Below the pieces are notes generated by a model, which was given only the letters and a program-made list of their open reading frames with translations, did not search any database and was not told where the DNA came from. From Bradyrhizobium prioriisuperbiae (GTDB lineage: Bacteria; Pseudomonadota; Alphaproteobacteria; Rhizobiales; Xanthobacteraceae): DNA of 64,000 bases. The stretch covers positions 8,234,501 to 8,298,500 of the forward strand of contig NZ_CP135921.1 in NCBI RefSeq assembly GCF_032397745.1, given 5' to 3'. Numbering within the stretch: position 1 is the stretch's first letter; each line of letters begins with the position of its first letter. A program made the translations under genes and the position numbers. Of the stretch, positions 1 to 8,546 are shown one piece after another.

Positions 1-33
1 GACAATGGCCGCAATTCCTGTCTTTTCCGTCAT
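1..33 (-). CDS. Start of an unidentified gene, cut by the window edge
   Basis: An ATG at 33 on the minus strand opens a frame of eleven codons reading MTEKTGIAAIV before the window ends. A Shine-Dalgarno-like AAGGAAG lies about 11 nt upstream. The gene begins 20 nt after the stop of the fused Liv transporter, so it is probably the next gene of that operon. Eleven residues are too few to name a family; a thiolase-like N-terminus is possible but is only a guess. Confidence 0.4.
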   Translation of the reverse strand, partial: MTEKTGIAAIV

Positions 34-53
34 CCGCCTAACGCTTCCTTCGC

Positions 54-2579
54 TTACAGCCACAACACTTTCCGGCGCAGATCGAGATCGTCCCGCAGCG
101 CTTTGGATGGTCCCTGGTGGATCACCTGGCCGCGCTCCAGCGCCACCGTGGTGTCGGACAATGCGAGCGCGAGATCGAGATTATGGTCGACAATGATGAT
201 GGCGACCTCCCTGCGCAGCCGGTCGAACGCCTCGAACAGCTGCTCGACCACCGCCGGGGCCAGGCCTTCGAACGGCTCGTCCAGCAGCAGCACCCGCACG
301 TCGCCGGACAGCGCCCGCGCCACCGCCACCATCTGCTGCTCACCACCCGACAGATAATCCGCCGGACTGTTGAGACGTTCCTTGATGCGGGGAAAGTAGT
401 CGTAGATCCGCTCCCGGGTCCAGTGGATGCCGTGGCCGGTTTGGCGCTTCAGTCCGCCGAGTTCGAGATTCTGGTCCACGGTCATGCCGGCGAACAGACC
501 ACGCCCCTGCGGCACATACCCAATGCCGAGCCTGGCGATCTCGGCGGAGCTGCGCCCGACCAGCTCGCTGCCGGCGAGAGCGATCGAGCCATTGGTCGCA
601 GGCGCAATGCCGATCAGCGTCTTCAGCAGGGTCGACTTGCCGGCACCGTTGCGGCCAAGCAAGGCGATAATCTCGTTCTGGTGCAGCGGGAAGTCGACGC
701 CCTTGAGGATATGGCTCTTGCCGTAGAACGTATCGACGCTTTTCACCGCCATCAGCAGGCTCGGCGTCGCCGCCGTCTCCCGCTCCTGCGCCGCGATCGC
801 CGCCGTTCCGGAGCCGATATAGACCTCCTGCACTTTCGGGCTGGAGCGTGCGTCTTCCACCGAGCCGTCCAGCAGCACACGTCCCTCGTTCATGACGGTG
901 ACATGATCGGCCAGTTGGAACACGCGGTCGATGTCGTGCTCCACCAGCAGCACCGGAATATCCGCGGAGATACGCTTGATGATGGCGCCGATGCGCTCGC
1001 GCTCCGCCGCGGCGAGACCGGCCAGCGGTTCGTCCAGCAGCAGGATCCGCGGTGCGGTGGCGAGCGCCACGCCCATGTCCAGCAGACGTTGGCCGCCGTA
1101 GGACAGCGAGCCCGCCTCCGCATGCTCGATTCCTGCAAGCCCGAGGTAGCGAATGATCTCGTCGGTATCCGCGTTGATTTCCGAAATCGACAGTGCGGAC
1201 GTGTAGGGATCGGCGCGGCGCGGATGGCGCGCCTGAACCGCCAGACGGACATTCTCGGCCACCGTCAGTGTCGGGAACAGGTTGGTGATCTGGAACGACC
1301 GCCCGATCCCCGCCGCGGTGATATCCTCCGGCGCGCGGCCGGCAATCGAGCGCCCCATCAGGGTCACCGATCCCTGGTCCGGCACGAACATGCCGGACAG
1401 GAGATTGAACGCCGTGGTCTTGCCGGCGCCGTTGGGACCGATCAGCGCATGCAGTGTGCGGTCGGCGATCGAGATGTCGACGCCCTGTACGGCCTTGATG
1501 CCACCGAAGCTCTTGACGATTTGGTCGGCGACCAGCACCGGCCCCTGATGCGCATCCCTGGGTTTCAGAAATTCGGGCAGCGGCAGCGACTCGATCCGGC
1601 GCGCCGACATCGCCGCATCTTCGACCTGCTTTTTCCGGAACGGCGCAATCAGGCGTTCGGCAACACCGGTCAGGCCCGACGGCGAAAAGATGATGAAGCC
1701 GACGAACACCAGGCCCAGCCAGAACAGCCAGTTCTCGCTGTAGATGCTGAGAAACTCGCGGAACATGATGTAGAACAGCGCACCGAGGGCGGGCCCCAGG
1801 AAGCTGCGCATGCCGCCGATCACCACCATCGCCAGCAGTTCGCCGGAGAAGCTGACCGAGATCGGATCGGCCGAGGTCATGCGGTTCTTGTAAAGCAGGA
1901 GAATGCCGGCCAGACCCGTGATGGTCGCCGACAGTGTGAAGGCCGCCAGTTTATAACGATTGGTGGCGTAGCCGAGAAACCGCGCGCGCTGCTCGTTCTC
2001 GCGGATCGCGACCAGCACGGTGCCGACGGTGGAATTGTGGAAGCGCCACAGCGCAAACAGCACCACCAGCGCGATGACGGCGACGAACCAGTAATAATTG
2101 GTCGACGATTCCAGGTCGAAACCAAACAGCGCCGGACGGGTGATGCCGCCGAGGCCGTTCTCGCCGCCGGTCACCTCGGTCCAGCGGAACGACACCACAT
2201 ACAGCATCGCCGCCAGCGCCAGCGTCAGCAGCGAGAAGTAGACGCCGCGCCGGCGCAGGATGAGGTAGCCGAACGCAGCCGCGAGTGCTGCGACAACGAC
2301 CAGCCCGAGCAGCGCCGGGCCGAAGAATGAACCCGGCATCAGATTGCGCTGAGCGATCGCAGCGGCATAGGCGGCGAGCCCGAACCAGGCGCCATGGCCG
2401 AATGACACCAGGCCGGTGTGGCCGACCAGGATGTTCAGAGCCATGCAAGCCAGCGCATAGACGACGACTTCCGTCGCCGAGGTCATGGTGAGACCCATCG
2501 CCAGCAGAACCGGCGGCAGCACCAGCAGGCTGACAGCGGCGACGATGAGCTGATACGGAATCCTGTTCGACATGCGCAT
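54..2579 (-). CDS. Fused Liv-type ABC transporter: LivM permease + LivG ATPase + LivF ATPase
   Basis: An 841-residue protein that joins three subunits normally made separately. Residues about 1-330 are a LivM-type inner-membrane permease with many hydrophobic segments. Residues about 350-590 are a LivG-type ATPase, with Walker A GPNGAGKTT near residue 380, signature LSYGGQ and Walker B LLLDEP. Residues about 605-841 are a LivF-type ATPase, with Walker A GRNGAGKST near 640, signature LSGGEQ and LLLDEP. Both ATPases look catalytically intact. The family imports branched-chain amino acids, amides, urea or aromatic acids using a periplasmic binding protein; the substrate here is not known. The start ATG overlaps the livH stop (TGATG), so translation is probably coupled. 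A second ATG lies two codons in. The frame stays open upstream, but that stretch is livH read in another frame. Confidence 0.93.
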   Translation of the reverse strand: MRMSNRIPYQLIVAAVSLLVLPPVLLAMGLTMTSATEVVVYALACMALNILVGHTGLVSFGHGAWFGLAAYAAAIAQRNLMPGSFFGPALLGLVVVAALAAAFGYLILRRRGVYFSLLTLALAAMLYVVSFRWTEVTGGENGLGGITRPALFGFDLESSTNYYWFVAVIALVVLFALWRFHNSTVGTVLVAIRENEQRARFLGYATNRYKLAAFTLSATITGLAGILLLYKNRMTSADPISVSFSGELLAMVVIGGMRSFLGPALGALFYIMFREFLSIYSENWLFWLGLVFVGFIIFSPSGLTGVAERLIAPFRKKQVEDAAMSARRIESLPLPEFLKPRDAHQGPVLVADQIVKSFGGIKAVQGVDISIADRTLHALIGPNGAGKTTAFNLLSGMFVPDQGSVTLMGRSIAGRAPEDITAAGIGRSFQITNLFPTLTVAENVRLAVQARHPRRADPYTSALSISEINADTDEIIRYLGLAGIEHAEAGSLSYGGQRLLDMGVALATAPRILLLDEPLAGLAAAERERIGAIIKRISADIPVLLVEHDIDRVFQLADHVTVMNEGRVLLDGSVEDARSSPKVQEVYIGSGTAAIAAQERETAATPSLLMAVKSVDTFYGKSHILKGVDFPLHQNEIIALLGRNGAGKSTLLKTLIGIAPATNGSIALAGSELVGRSSAEIARLGIGYVPQGRGLFAGMTVDQNLELGGLKRQTGHGIHWTRERIYDYFPRIKERLNSPADYLSGGEQQMVAVARALSGDVRVLLLDEPFEGLAPAVVEQLFEAFDRLRREVAIIIVDHNLDLALALSDTTVALERGQVIHQGPSKALRDDLDLRRKVLWL

Positions 2580-3448
2580 CACTCGAAGCGCATGATGCGT
2601 TCGCCGAACAGGCCGCGGGGCCGAAACAGCAGCACAAGCAGCATCAGCAGGTAGATCGCGGCAGTAGAAGCCGCGGAATAGCCGACCGCGACCATTACGC
2701 CTTTCACCAGGCCAACCAGCAGCGCCGCAACCACGACGCCCCAGAACGAGCCGAGACCACCGATCACCACGACCACGAACGCCGGGGTGATGATCTCGTT
2801 GCCCATGGCGGGGTGCACCGAATAGATCGGCGCCAGCAGCACACCGGCGAGGCCCGCAAGCCCGATGCCCAATGCGGCGACGGCGGACATATAGGGCTGC
2901 AGCGAAATGCCGAGCGCGCCGACCATGTCGGGGTTCTGCACCCCTGCCCGAACCACGCGGCCGAACGAGGTCCTCTGCAGCAGCACCCACAAGGCGGCCA
3001 CGCAGACAATGGCAATGCCAAGCAGCACGGTGCGGTAGAACGAATAGATGAACGACCCCATCACGACCTGGCCGCGCAATATCGGCGGAATCGAATACGA
3101 CAGTGGCGGCGCGCCGAAGATCATGCGCAGCGCCTGCTCGGCCACCATGGCGAGCCCGAATGTCAGCAGCAGCGACAGGATCGGATCGGAGCGATAGAAG
3201 CGGGTGAACAGCACACGCTCGATCAGCACGCCGAACAGCGCGACCGCGACCGGTGCCACGACAAACGCGCCGCCGAAACCGAGATAGGGCGACAGCACAA
3301 GCGTCAGATATGCGCCGATGGCAAAGAAAGCGCCGTGCGCGAGATTGACGATGCCGCCGAGGGAGAAGATCAGCGACAGTCCCAGCGCGATCAAAAGATA
3401 ATAGACGCCGTCGAGCAGCCCATTGAGAACCTGCTGTGCGAAAAGCAT
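2579..3448 (-). CDS. livH: Liv-type ABC transporter permease LivH
   Basis: A 289-residue polytopic inner-membrane protein of the LivH family, the second permease half of the transporter whose other half is the LivM part of the adjacent fusion. The N-terminus (MLFAQQVLNGLLDG) and the later segment HGAFFAIGAYL are typical of the family. I chose ATG 3448 over a TTG three codons upstream at 3457; neither has a convincing Shine-Dalgarno. The stop overlaps the livMGF start. The gene lies about 110 nt downstream of the binding-protein gene, across a terminator-like hairpin, so it is likely expressed less than the binding protein. Confidence 0.93.
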   Translation of the reverse strand: MLFAQQVLNGLLDGVYYLLIALGLSLIFSLGGIVNLAHGAFFAIGAYLTLVLSPYLGFGGAFVVAPVAVALFGVLIERVLFTRFYRSDPILSLLLTFGLAMVAEQALRMIFGAPPLSYSIPPILRGQVVMGSFIYSFYRTVLLGIAIVCVAALWVLLQRTSFGRVVRAGVQNPDMVGALGISLQPYMSAVAALGIGLAGLAGVLLAPIYSVHPAMGNEIITPAFVVVVIGGLGSFWGVVVAALLVGLVKGVMVAVGYSAASTAAIYLLMLLVLLFRPRGLFGERIMRFE

Positions 3449-3504
3449 TGCGGTCAAGCTGTTGGTCCCGTCGGATGACGCGCTGAAGCGCTGAAAGATG
3501 CCGG

Positions 3505-3544
3505 AAAGAAAAACATTCCCCCGGGATTGGGCCCCGGGGGAATG
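3505..3544 (-). terminator. Hairpin with U-tract between binding protein and permease genes
   Basis: Two perfectly complementary 12-nt arms (3514-3525 and 3533-3544, CATTCCCCCGGG and its complement) enclose a 7-nt loop. Read on the minus strand, the hairpin is followed by TTTTTCTTT (3513-3505). This is the form of a Rho-independent terminator placed just after the binding-protein gene. Partial read-through would give much more binding protein than permease/ATPase. Confidence 0.85.
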
Positions 3545-3559
3545 TGGAAGGTTGCACGC

Positions 3560-4816
3560 TCAGGTCGCGAACGTGCAGGTGTTTTCTTCCTTGGTAGAGG
3601 CGATGACTTCCAGATCCTCGTTGGGGCCCGGCACCGGTCCGCTGGACGAGAAGATGTCCCACTGGTTCTTGACCTTGTCGGCCGGCAGCGCCGTGATGGC
3701 GTACATCTCGTGCATCAGCTGGTGGTCCGACGCGCGGAAGTAACCGGGACGGGTTTTCAGCACGTCGAACTTGGCGCCCTTCTCGAAGTATTCGACGACC
3801 TTGGTCGAGTCCGGCGACTTCAATTCGTTCACCGCCTGCGCCACGATCTTGGCCGCGATGTAGTCACCCCAGGCCTGGTTCTCCGGCGGCTTGTTATACT
3901 TCTTGCTGAAAGCGGTGACGAAGGCCTTGGTCTGCGGGGTGTCGATCAGGTGATGCCAGACGCAGGGCCAGGTGCCGACGAAGTTGCCCTTGCCGGCCGC
4001 CCATGCCAGCGCGGTGTCGAAGCCGAAGCCGCCGACGGGGAATGTCAGGCCGAACTCGGAATACTGCTTGAGAAAATTGGTGATCTGCGCGCCCGCCAGG
4101 TTGAGCACCACCAGATCGGGCTTCGCCGCGCGGATCTTGAGCAGATAGGCGGAGAAGTCGGTCGCGTCGGTCGGCACCAGGTCGTCGCCGGCGAACTGTC
4201 CGCCATTGCCTTCCATGAAGCGCTTGGCGACCTTCAACAGGTCATGCCCGAACGCATAGTCCGCCGTCAGCGAATACCATTTCTTGCCCTTGACCAGCCC
4301 GTCCTGCAGGAAAGAGCGGCCAACCGATTTGACGTACATCGAGTTCTGCGACTCGACATGGAACATGTAGCGCTTGCAGTCCGAGCCGCGCAGCGCATCC
4401 GAGTTGGCGCCGGTGTTGATGAACAGCGTCTTGTTGCGCTGGGCCACCTGCGCAATGGTCAGCGCCGACGCCGACGAAATCTCGCCGATGATACAGGCGA
4501 CCTTGTCGCGCTCGATCATGCGCTCGGCCTTGGTCGAGGCGGTCTGCGGATTGACGGAGTCCTCTTTAAGAACCTCGAGCTTGCGGCCCGCCAGACCACC
4601 GCCGGCGTTGATCTCTTCCACGGCGAGATCAATCGCCATCACGGCGTATTCGCCGAGCGGCCCGAGAAATCCCGTACGCGGCGTCAGATGGCCGATCCGG
4701 ATCACTTCCGATGTTTGTGCAAGCAGCAGCGATGGGGCCGACAGGCCGGACACGACCGCAGCTCCAGCGGCCCCCTTCAGCAACGCGCGGCGCGTGAAAC
4801 GACCTTCCTTCAACAT
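3560..4816 (-). CDS. Periplasmic substrate-binding protein of a Liv-type ABC transporter (Tat-exported)
   Basis: A 418-residue type-1 periplasmic binding protein (Peripla_BP_6, LivK/AmiC-like). The N-terminus has the twin-arginine pattern FTRRALLKG followed by a hydrophobic stretch, so export by Tat is likely, with cleavage after about residue 33. The mature part begins with IRIGHLTPRTGFLG, typical of the family. It would deliver substrate to LivH/LivM. The start ATG has a good Shine-Dalgarno (GGGAGG). It is the first gene of the minus-strand operon and diverges from a GntR/FCD regulator. Substrate cannot be read from sequence; branched-chain amino acids, amides, urea and aromatic acids are all handled by relatives. 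Confidence 0.92.
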   Translation of the reverse strand: MLKEGRFTRRALLKGAAGAAVVSGLSAPSLLLAQTSEVIRIGHLTPRTGFLGPLGEYAVMAIDLAVEEINAGGGLAGRKLEVLKEDSVNPQTASTKAERMIERDKVACIIGEISSASALTIAQVAQRNKTLFINTGANSDALRGSDCKRYMFHVESQNSMYVKSVGRSFLQDGLVKGKKWYSLTADYAFGHDLLKVAKRFMEGNGGQFAGDDLVPTDATDFSAYLLKIRAAKPDLVVLNLAGAQITNFLKQYSEFGLTFPVGGFGFDTALAWAAGKGNFVGTWPCVWHHLIDTPQTKAFVTAFSKKYNKPPENQAWGDYIAAKIVAQAVNELKSPDSTKVVEYFEKGAKFDVLKTRPGYFRASDHQLMHEMYAITALPADKVKNQWDIFSSSGPVPGPNEDLEVIASTKEENTCTFAT

Positions 4817-4912
4817 AGGCTTTGCCTCCCTGGCGATATCCCGCGTGACGCGGTTGTTGTTTGTCCCGGCAAGCCCGCATTGTGATCGGCGGTTGATATG
4901 TCTTGCCGTGAT

Positions 4913-4924
4913 CTGTGATCACAG
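4913..4924. promoter_or_regulatory. Palindrome CTGTGATCACAG, candidate operator of the GntR regulator
   Basis: A perfect 12-bp palindrome in the divergent gap between livK and the GntR-family gene. A related half-site (TTGTGATC) lies about 30 bp away near 4880. Position and symmetry fit an FCD/GntR operator controlling both directions. Binding is inferred, not shown. Confidence 0.5.
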
Positions 4925-5091
4925 TTAGAGTGGCAAAACGAAACGGGGTTGTCCAGTCCCTTTATCCAGCCGCCGGAAGCGGATGCTGGCTCGGACCGGG
5001 AAAACCCGGCAAACAAGATATCGAAAGGCCCGTTGAGTCCGGCACAGTCCGGACCGAGAGCCACGAGGAAGCAGTCTGCAGGAGTTTGGGC

Positions 5092-5793
5092 GTGGGTCCC
5101 TCCACCACCGCACTGAGCATCGTTGAACCGCTCGACCGCCAGACGCTGGGCGAACGCGCCTATGCGAAGCTTGCGGACTTGCTGATTTCCGGCCGCCTGG
5201 CGCCTGGCGAAAAGCTGTCGCTGCGCGGCGCCGCCGAAGTTCTCGGCGTCTCCATCATGCCGGTGCGCGAAGCGGTGTCGCGCCTGATCGCCGACAAGGC
5301 GCTCGAAGTCGCCCCCAATCGCGCCGTCCGCGTTCCCATCATGTCGGCGACGCAGTTCCGCGACCTGACGAAAATCCGCATCGAGATCGAAGGTTATGCA
5401 GCGGCGCAGGCCGCGACACTGCGTAGCCCGAACGATCTCGCGACCATTGCGGCCGCGGAAGAGGCCATGCGCAGTGAAAGCGAGACGGCCGATCCGGATC
5501 TCCCGCGCGCAGTCGAACTGAACAAAACCTTCCACTTCGCCGTCTATGCCGCGGCACAATCGCCGACGCTGGTCGAAATCATCCGCGCGCTCTGGCTCAA
5601 GGCCGGCCCGGTCATCAACCTCGATCTGCGCGCCAACCCGAAGCGGCTGGCGACCAGCGGCGTGGTCGCCAAGCACGCCGCCATCCTGCAGGCGATCACG
5701 GACCATGACGGCGACGGCGCCCGCGCCGGCATTGCGGCCGACATCGCCGGTGCGTCCAACTTCATTCTCTCGCGCGGCGGTCTCCCCGACTGA
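5092..5793 (+). CDS. GntR-family transcriptional regulator, FCD (FadR) subfamily
   Basis: A 233-residue regulator. An N-terminal winged helix-turn-helix (about residues 10-80, including LRGAAEVLGVSIMPVREAVSRL) is followed by an all-helical FCD ligand-binding domain with the pattern IEIEGYAAAQAA and a later FHFAVYAAA. FCD regulators usually repress a nearby catabolic or transport operon until a small acid binds. I chose GTG 5092 because AGGAG sits 7 nt upstream. The frame is open back to a GTG at 4915, but that codon lies inside the candidate operator palindrome and the extension is not GntR-like. The gene is divergent from livK and is followed 25 nt later by an SDR gene, so it probably controls both. 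Confidence 0.9.
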   Translation: MGPSTTALSIVEPLDRQTLGERAYAKLADLLISGRLAPGEKLSLRGAAEVLGVSIMPVREAVSRLIADKALEVAPNRAVRVPIMSATQFRDLTKIRIEIEGYAAAQAATLRSPNDLATIAAAEEAMRSESETADPDLPRAVELNKTFHFAVYAAAQSPTLVEIIRALWLKAGPVINLDLRANPKRLATSGVVAKHAAILQAITDHDGDGARAGIAADIAGASNFILSRGGLPD

Positions 5794-5818
5794 TACGCCG
5801 GCATCTTCCGGAGTTTCC

Positions 5819-6595
5819 ATGGATCTCGATATCAAGGGTTTGCGCGTTCTGGTCACGGCCGGAGCCAACGGAATCGGGCTCGCCATTGCGCGGGCCTTTG
5901 CCGCCGAGGGCGCGCGGGTGTTCGTTTGCGACATCGACCAGACGGCGCTGGCGGGCCTCGGCAGCAGCGATCCGGCGCTCAAGACCACGGTGTGCGATGT
6001 GTCCAACCGTGCCTCGGTGTCCCAGTTGTTCGAGAGTGTCACGAGCACGCTCGGCGGCCTCGATGTGCTCATCAACAATGCGGGAATCGCCGGGCCAACC
6101 TCCAAGGTCGAGGAGATGAACCCGGAAGACTGGGACCGCTGTCTCGAGATCTGCCTCACCGGCCAGTTCAATTGCGCGCGCCTTGCGGTGCCGATGCTGC
6201 GCGGGAGCACCAACGCCTCGATCGTCAACATCTCGTCCGCCGCGGGGCGGCTCGGCTTTGCGTTGCGCACGCCCTATGCGGCCGCCAAATGGGGCGTGAT
6301 CGGTTTCACCAAATCGCTGTCGATCGAACTGGGGCCGGACAACATCCGGGTCAACGCCATCCTTCCCGGTCTGGTCGCCGGTGACCGTCAGCGCCGCGTA
6401 CTCGAAGCCAAGGCGCAGCAGCGCGGCATTTCGTTCAAGGAGATGGAAGAGACTGCGTTCTCCTTCACCTCGATCAAGGAGTATGTCACCCCGCAGCAGA
6501 TCGCCGACCAGATCGTTTTCATGTGCAGCCCGCGCGGGCGCACCATCTCCGGTCAGGCGATTTCGATTTGCGGCGACACCCGCATGCTGGGCTGA
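5819..6595 (+). CDS. Short-chain dehydrogenase/reductase (classical SDR)
   Basis: A 258-residue NAD(P)-dependent oxidoreductase with all classical SDR motifs: cofactor motif TAGANGIG (13-20), NNAG (86-89), catalytic Ser near 140 in NISS, and YxxxK at Tyr153/Lys157 (YAAAK). The length is typical. It follows the GntR gene by 25 nt on the same strand and is probably co-transcribed with it. It most likely oxidises or reduces an alcohol/ketone intermediate of the compound imported by the adjacent Liv transporter. The substrate is not predictable. Confidence 0.92.
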   Translation: MDLDIKGLRVLVTAGANGIGLAIARAFAAEGARVFVCDIDQTALAGLGSSDPALKTTVCDVSNRASVSQLFESVTSTLGGLDVLINNAGIAGPTSKVEEMNPEDWDRCLEICLTGQFNCARLAVPMLRGSTNASIVNISSAAGRLGFALRTPYAAAKWGVIGFTKSLSIELGPDNIRVNAILPGLVAGDRQRRVLEAKAQQRGISFKEMEETAFSFTSIKEYVTPQQIADQIVFMCSPRGRTISGQAISICGDTRMLG

Positions 6596-6615
6596 CGGTC
6601 AGCGTTCGATGATGT

Positions 6616-7323
6616 TCAGCGCTCGATTTGGCCAAACCCGATGCTCTCGCGCAACGCAGCGTGCCGCGGATCGACCATGATATCGATCAGCTGCTGCGCG
6701 GCACCGGCCGCGGACGCGCCGGTAGTGATCGCGGCGGTATAAACCGTCGCAAGATCATGGCCAGGCGGCAGCGGTCCGACCAATGTCACGCCGGACGTGT
6801 TGAGAATCTCGGTCACCTGCGTGCAACCGATCGCGCGCCGCGCGGATGAGACCGACAGATGGCGCATGGCCGTCATCCCGTTCGGAAACATCCGGAGTCG
6901 TTTTGTCACCCGGTCCGCGATACCCAAATCCACCAGCACCTTTGCAAAATGAATTCCAGCCGTTGCGGCCTGGGTGTCAGGAGTGAAGATCTCGTCGGCC
7001 GCAAGCAGTGCGGTGCGCAGATCATTGGCCGTACCGACGGCGATGGTCGCATCGCCCACCCGCACCGCCACCGCGGTCTCGACACGACCGATGTCGGTCG
7101 CGGTGCTTTTGATCACGAGGCCCTGTCCCGCCAGTTCATCAACGACGGCCCGGCTGAGGATGACGAGATCGGCGGGCGCGCCCGCGCGCAGGTTCGCGGC
7201 CATGGCACCAACCGCACCAAACTCGCCTGCCACGTCCAGTCCCGACACCACATTGAACGCCGCCACAAGCCGCTCCACGAGGCCCTGAGCGGCGCCTCCG
7301 CTCAGAATCTTCAGATCAGTCAT
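6616..7323 (-). CDS. ModA-like substrate-binding protein without a signal peptide
   Basis: A 235-residue protein resembling molybdate-type (ModA, PBP type 2) binding proteins: it begins with LKILSGGAAQGLVERL and contains the GAPADLVILS and SGVTLVGPLPPG stretches common in that family. Unlike true ModA it starts directly with the fold and has no signal peptide. No modB/modC genes are near. It sits 51 nt downstream of the TctC-like gene on the same strand and converges on the SDR. It could be a cytoplasmic ligand-binding protein or have an unrecognised upstream start; the role is unknown. Confidence 0.75.
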   Translation of the reverse strand: MTDLKILSGGAAQGLVERLVAAFNVVSGLDVAGEFGAVGAMAANLRAGAPADLVILSRAVVDELAGQGLVIKSTATDIGRVETAVAVRVGDATIAVGTANDLRTALLAADEIFTPDTQAATAGIHFAKVLVDLGIADRVTKRLRMFPNGMTAMRHLSVSSARRAIGCTQVTEILNTSGVTLVGPLPPGHDLATVYTAAITTGASAAGAAQQLIDIMVDPRHAALRESIGFGQIER

Positions 7324-7374
7324 GAGTTTTTATTCCATTGCCGCAGCTCGGCAGCCTGCCGACCGGTAAGACCC

Positions 7375-8349
7375 TTATTGTGTTTTCTCGACAAAACGTT
7401 TGCCGACGTCGCCCCATTTGGTGATATCGCCGCGGAGATACTTGTCGAACTCCGACGTGCTCATGGACATCGGCTCGGCGCCTTGCGCCGCCCACAGCGC
7501 CTTGATCTCAGGCTGCGCGACCGCATCGTTGATGGCCACATTCAGCTTCTCGACAATGCCCGGTGGCGTTCCCGCCGGCGCCATGACGCCGAGCCAGATG
7601 GTCGCCTCGTAGCCGGGAACGCCCGCTTCCGCAACCGTCGGGACATCAGGCAGCACCGCCGGCCGCGCCTTGCCGGTGGTGGCCAGCGCCCTCACCTGCC
7701 CGGCATTGATGTTGGGCGCCATGGTGGTGATGGCGTCGATCATCATCTCGACCTGACCGCCGATCACATTGTTGCGCGCTTCGCCGCTGTTCCGGTGCGG
7801 CACATGGACGATATTGGTCCCGGTCATGGCTTTGAACAGCTCGCCCGCCATGTGATACGGCGTGCCCTGGCCGGACGACGCATAGTTGAGCTTGCCCGGC
7901 TGCTGCTTGGCAAGGGCGATGAACTCCTGCAGCGTCTTGGCGCCAACCGCCGGACTGACCACGATCACCAGATCCGACGAATTCACCGGCGCCACCGGGA
8001 CGAAGTCCCGCATCAGCTCATACCCCCGGTTCGGCAGCAACGTCTCGTTCGCGGTCTGGGTGTTGGACATCATCAGCAGGGTGTAGCCATCCGCCGGGGA
8101 CTTCGCGACTTCGAGGGTGCCGATCACCCCGCCCGCACCCGTCCGGTTCTCGATCACGAACGGCTGCTTGAAGCGTTCCTGCAGCGCCTTGCCGATCAAC
8201 CGCGCCGTCACGTCGGCCGGTCCGCCGGCGCCGAACGGCACGATGATCTTGACCAGCCGCGACGGATAATCCGGATCGCTCTTTTGGGCGCTGGCGCCGG
8301 ACATAAAAAGACTCGCGACCAGAGCGATCGCAACACCCAACCGATTCAT
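7375..8349 (-). CDS. TctC/Bug-family periplasmic solute-binding protein
   Basis: A 324-residue tripartite-tricarboxylate-transporter binding protein (Bug family). After a Sec signal peptide (about residues 1-22, ending SGASA) comes the family start YPSRLVKIIVPFGAGGPADVTAR, here split by its usual glycine-rich loop, then NYASSGQGTP and the DVPTVAEAGVPGYE segment. It would bind a carboxylate in the periplasm. ATG 8349 has a strong GGAGGAG Shine-Dalgarno and is preferred over an upstream start at 8403. No tctA/tctB membrane genes are in the window, so it is an orphan, which is common for this family in Bradyrhizobium and Bordetella. It diverges from the M20 amidohydrolase. Confidence 0.92.
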   Translation of the reverse strand: MNRLGVAIALVASLFMSGASAQKSDPDYPSRLVKIIVPFGAGGPADVTARLIGKALQERFKQPFVIENRTGAGGVIGTLEVAKSPADGYTLLMMSNTQTANETLLPNRGYELMRDFVPVAPVNSSDLVIVVSPAVGAKTLQEFIALAKQQPGKLNYASSGQGTPYHMAGELFKAMTGTNIVHVPHRNSGEARNNVIGGQVEMMIDAITTMAPNINAGQVRALATTGKARPAVLPDVPTVAEAGVPGYEATIWLGVMAPAGTPPGIVEKLNVAINDAVAQPEIKALWAAQGAEPMSMSTSEFDKYLRGDITKWGDVGKRFVEKTQ

Positions 8350-8546
8350 CCCACTCCTCCGATTTTCTTGGTTTTGCAATTTGTTGTTCGGGCTATTGAT
8401 CACCTGCTCACTCTATCATCCTCGGGCGGATTTTTGCGACCGAAATTGCAGCAGAGACCGGCGTGCGCGCATCTTTTCCGCTTACCGGGAATGATGCTAT
8501 TCCCGGAGGCAGCACCAGCGTCAGCCCATCAAGGAAAGCCGCCCCA

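Noticed and set aside
117..2330. A 737-codon plus-strand open frame opposite the fused Liv transporter
   Set aside because: It is rich in Arg, Gln, His and Asp with no domain, and mirrors the GC-biased codons of a well-supported gene on the other strand.
2580..3662. N-terminal extension of the fused Liv transporter frame upstream of 2579
   Set aside because: This stretch is livH translated in another frame and has no permease pattern; the TGATG overlap with livH marks the true start.
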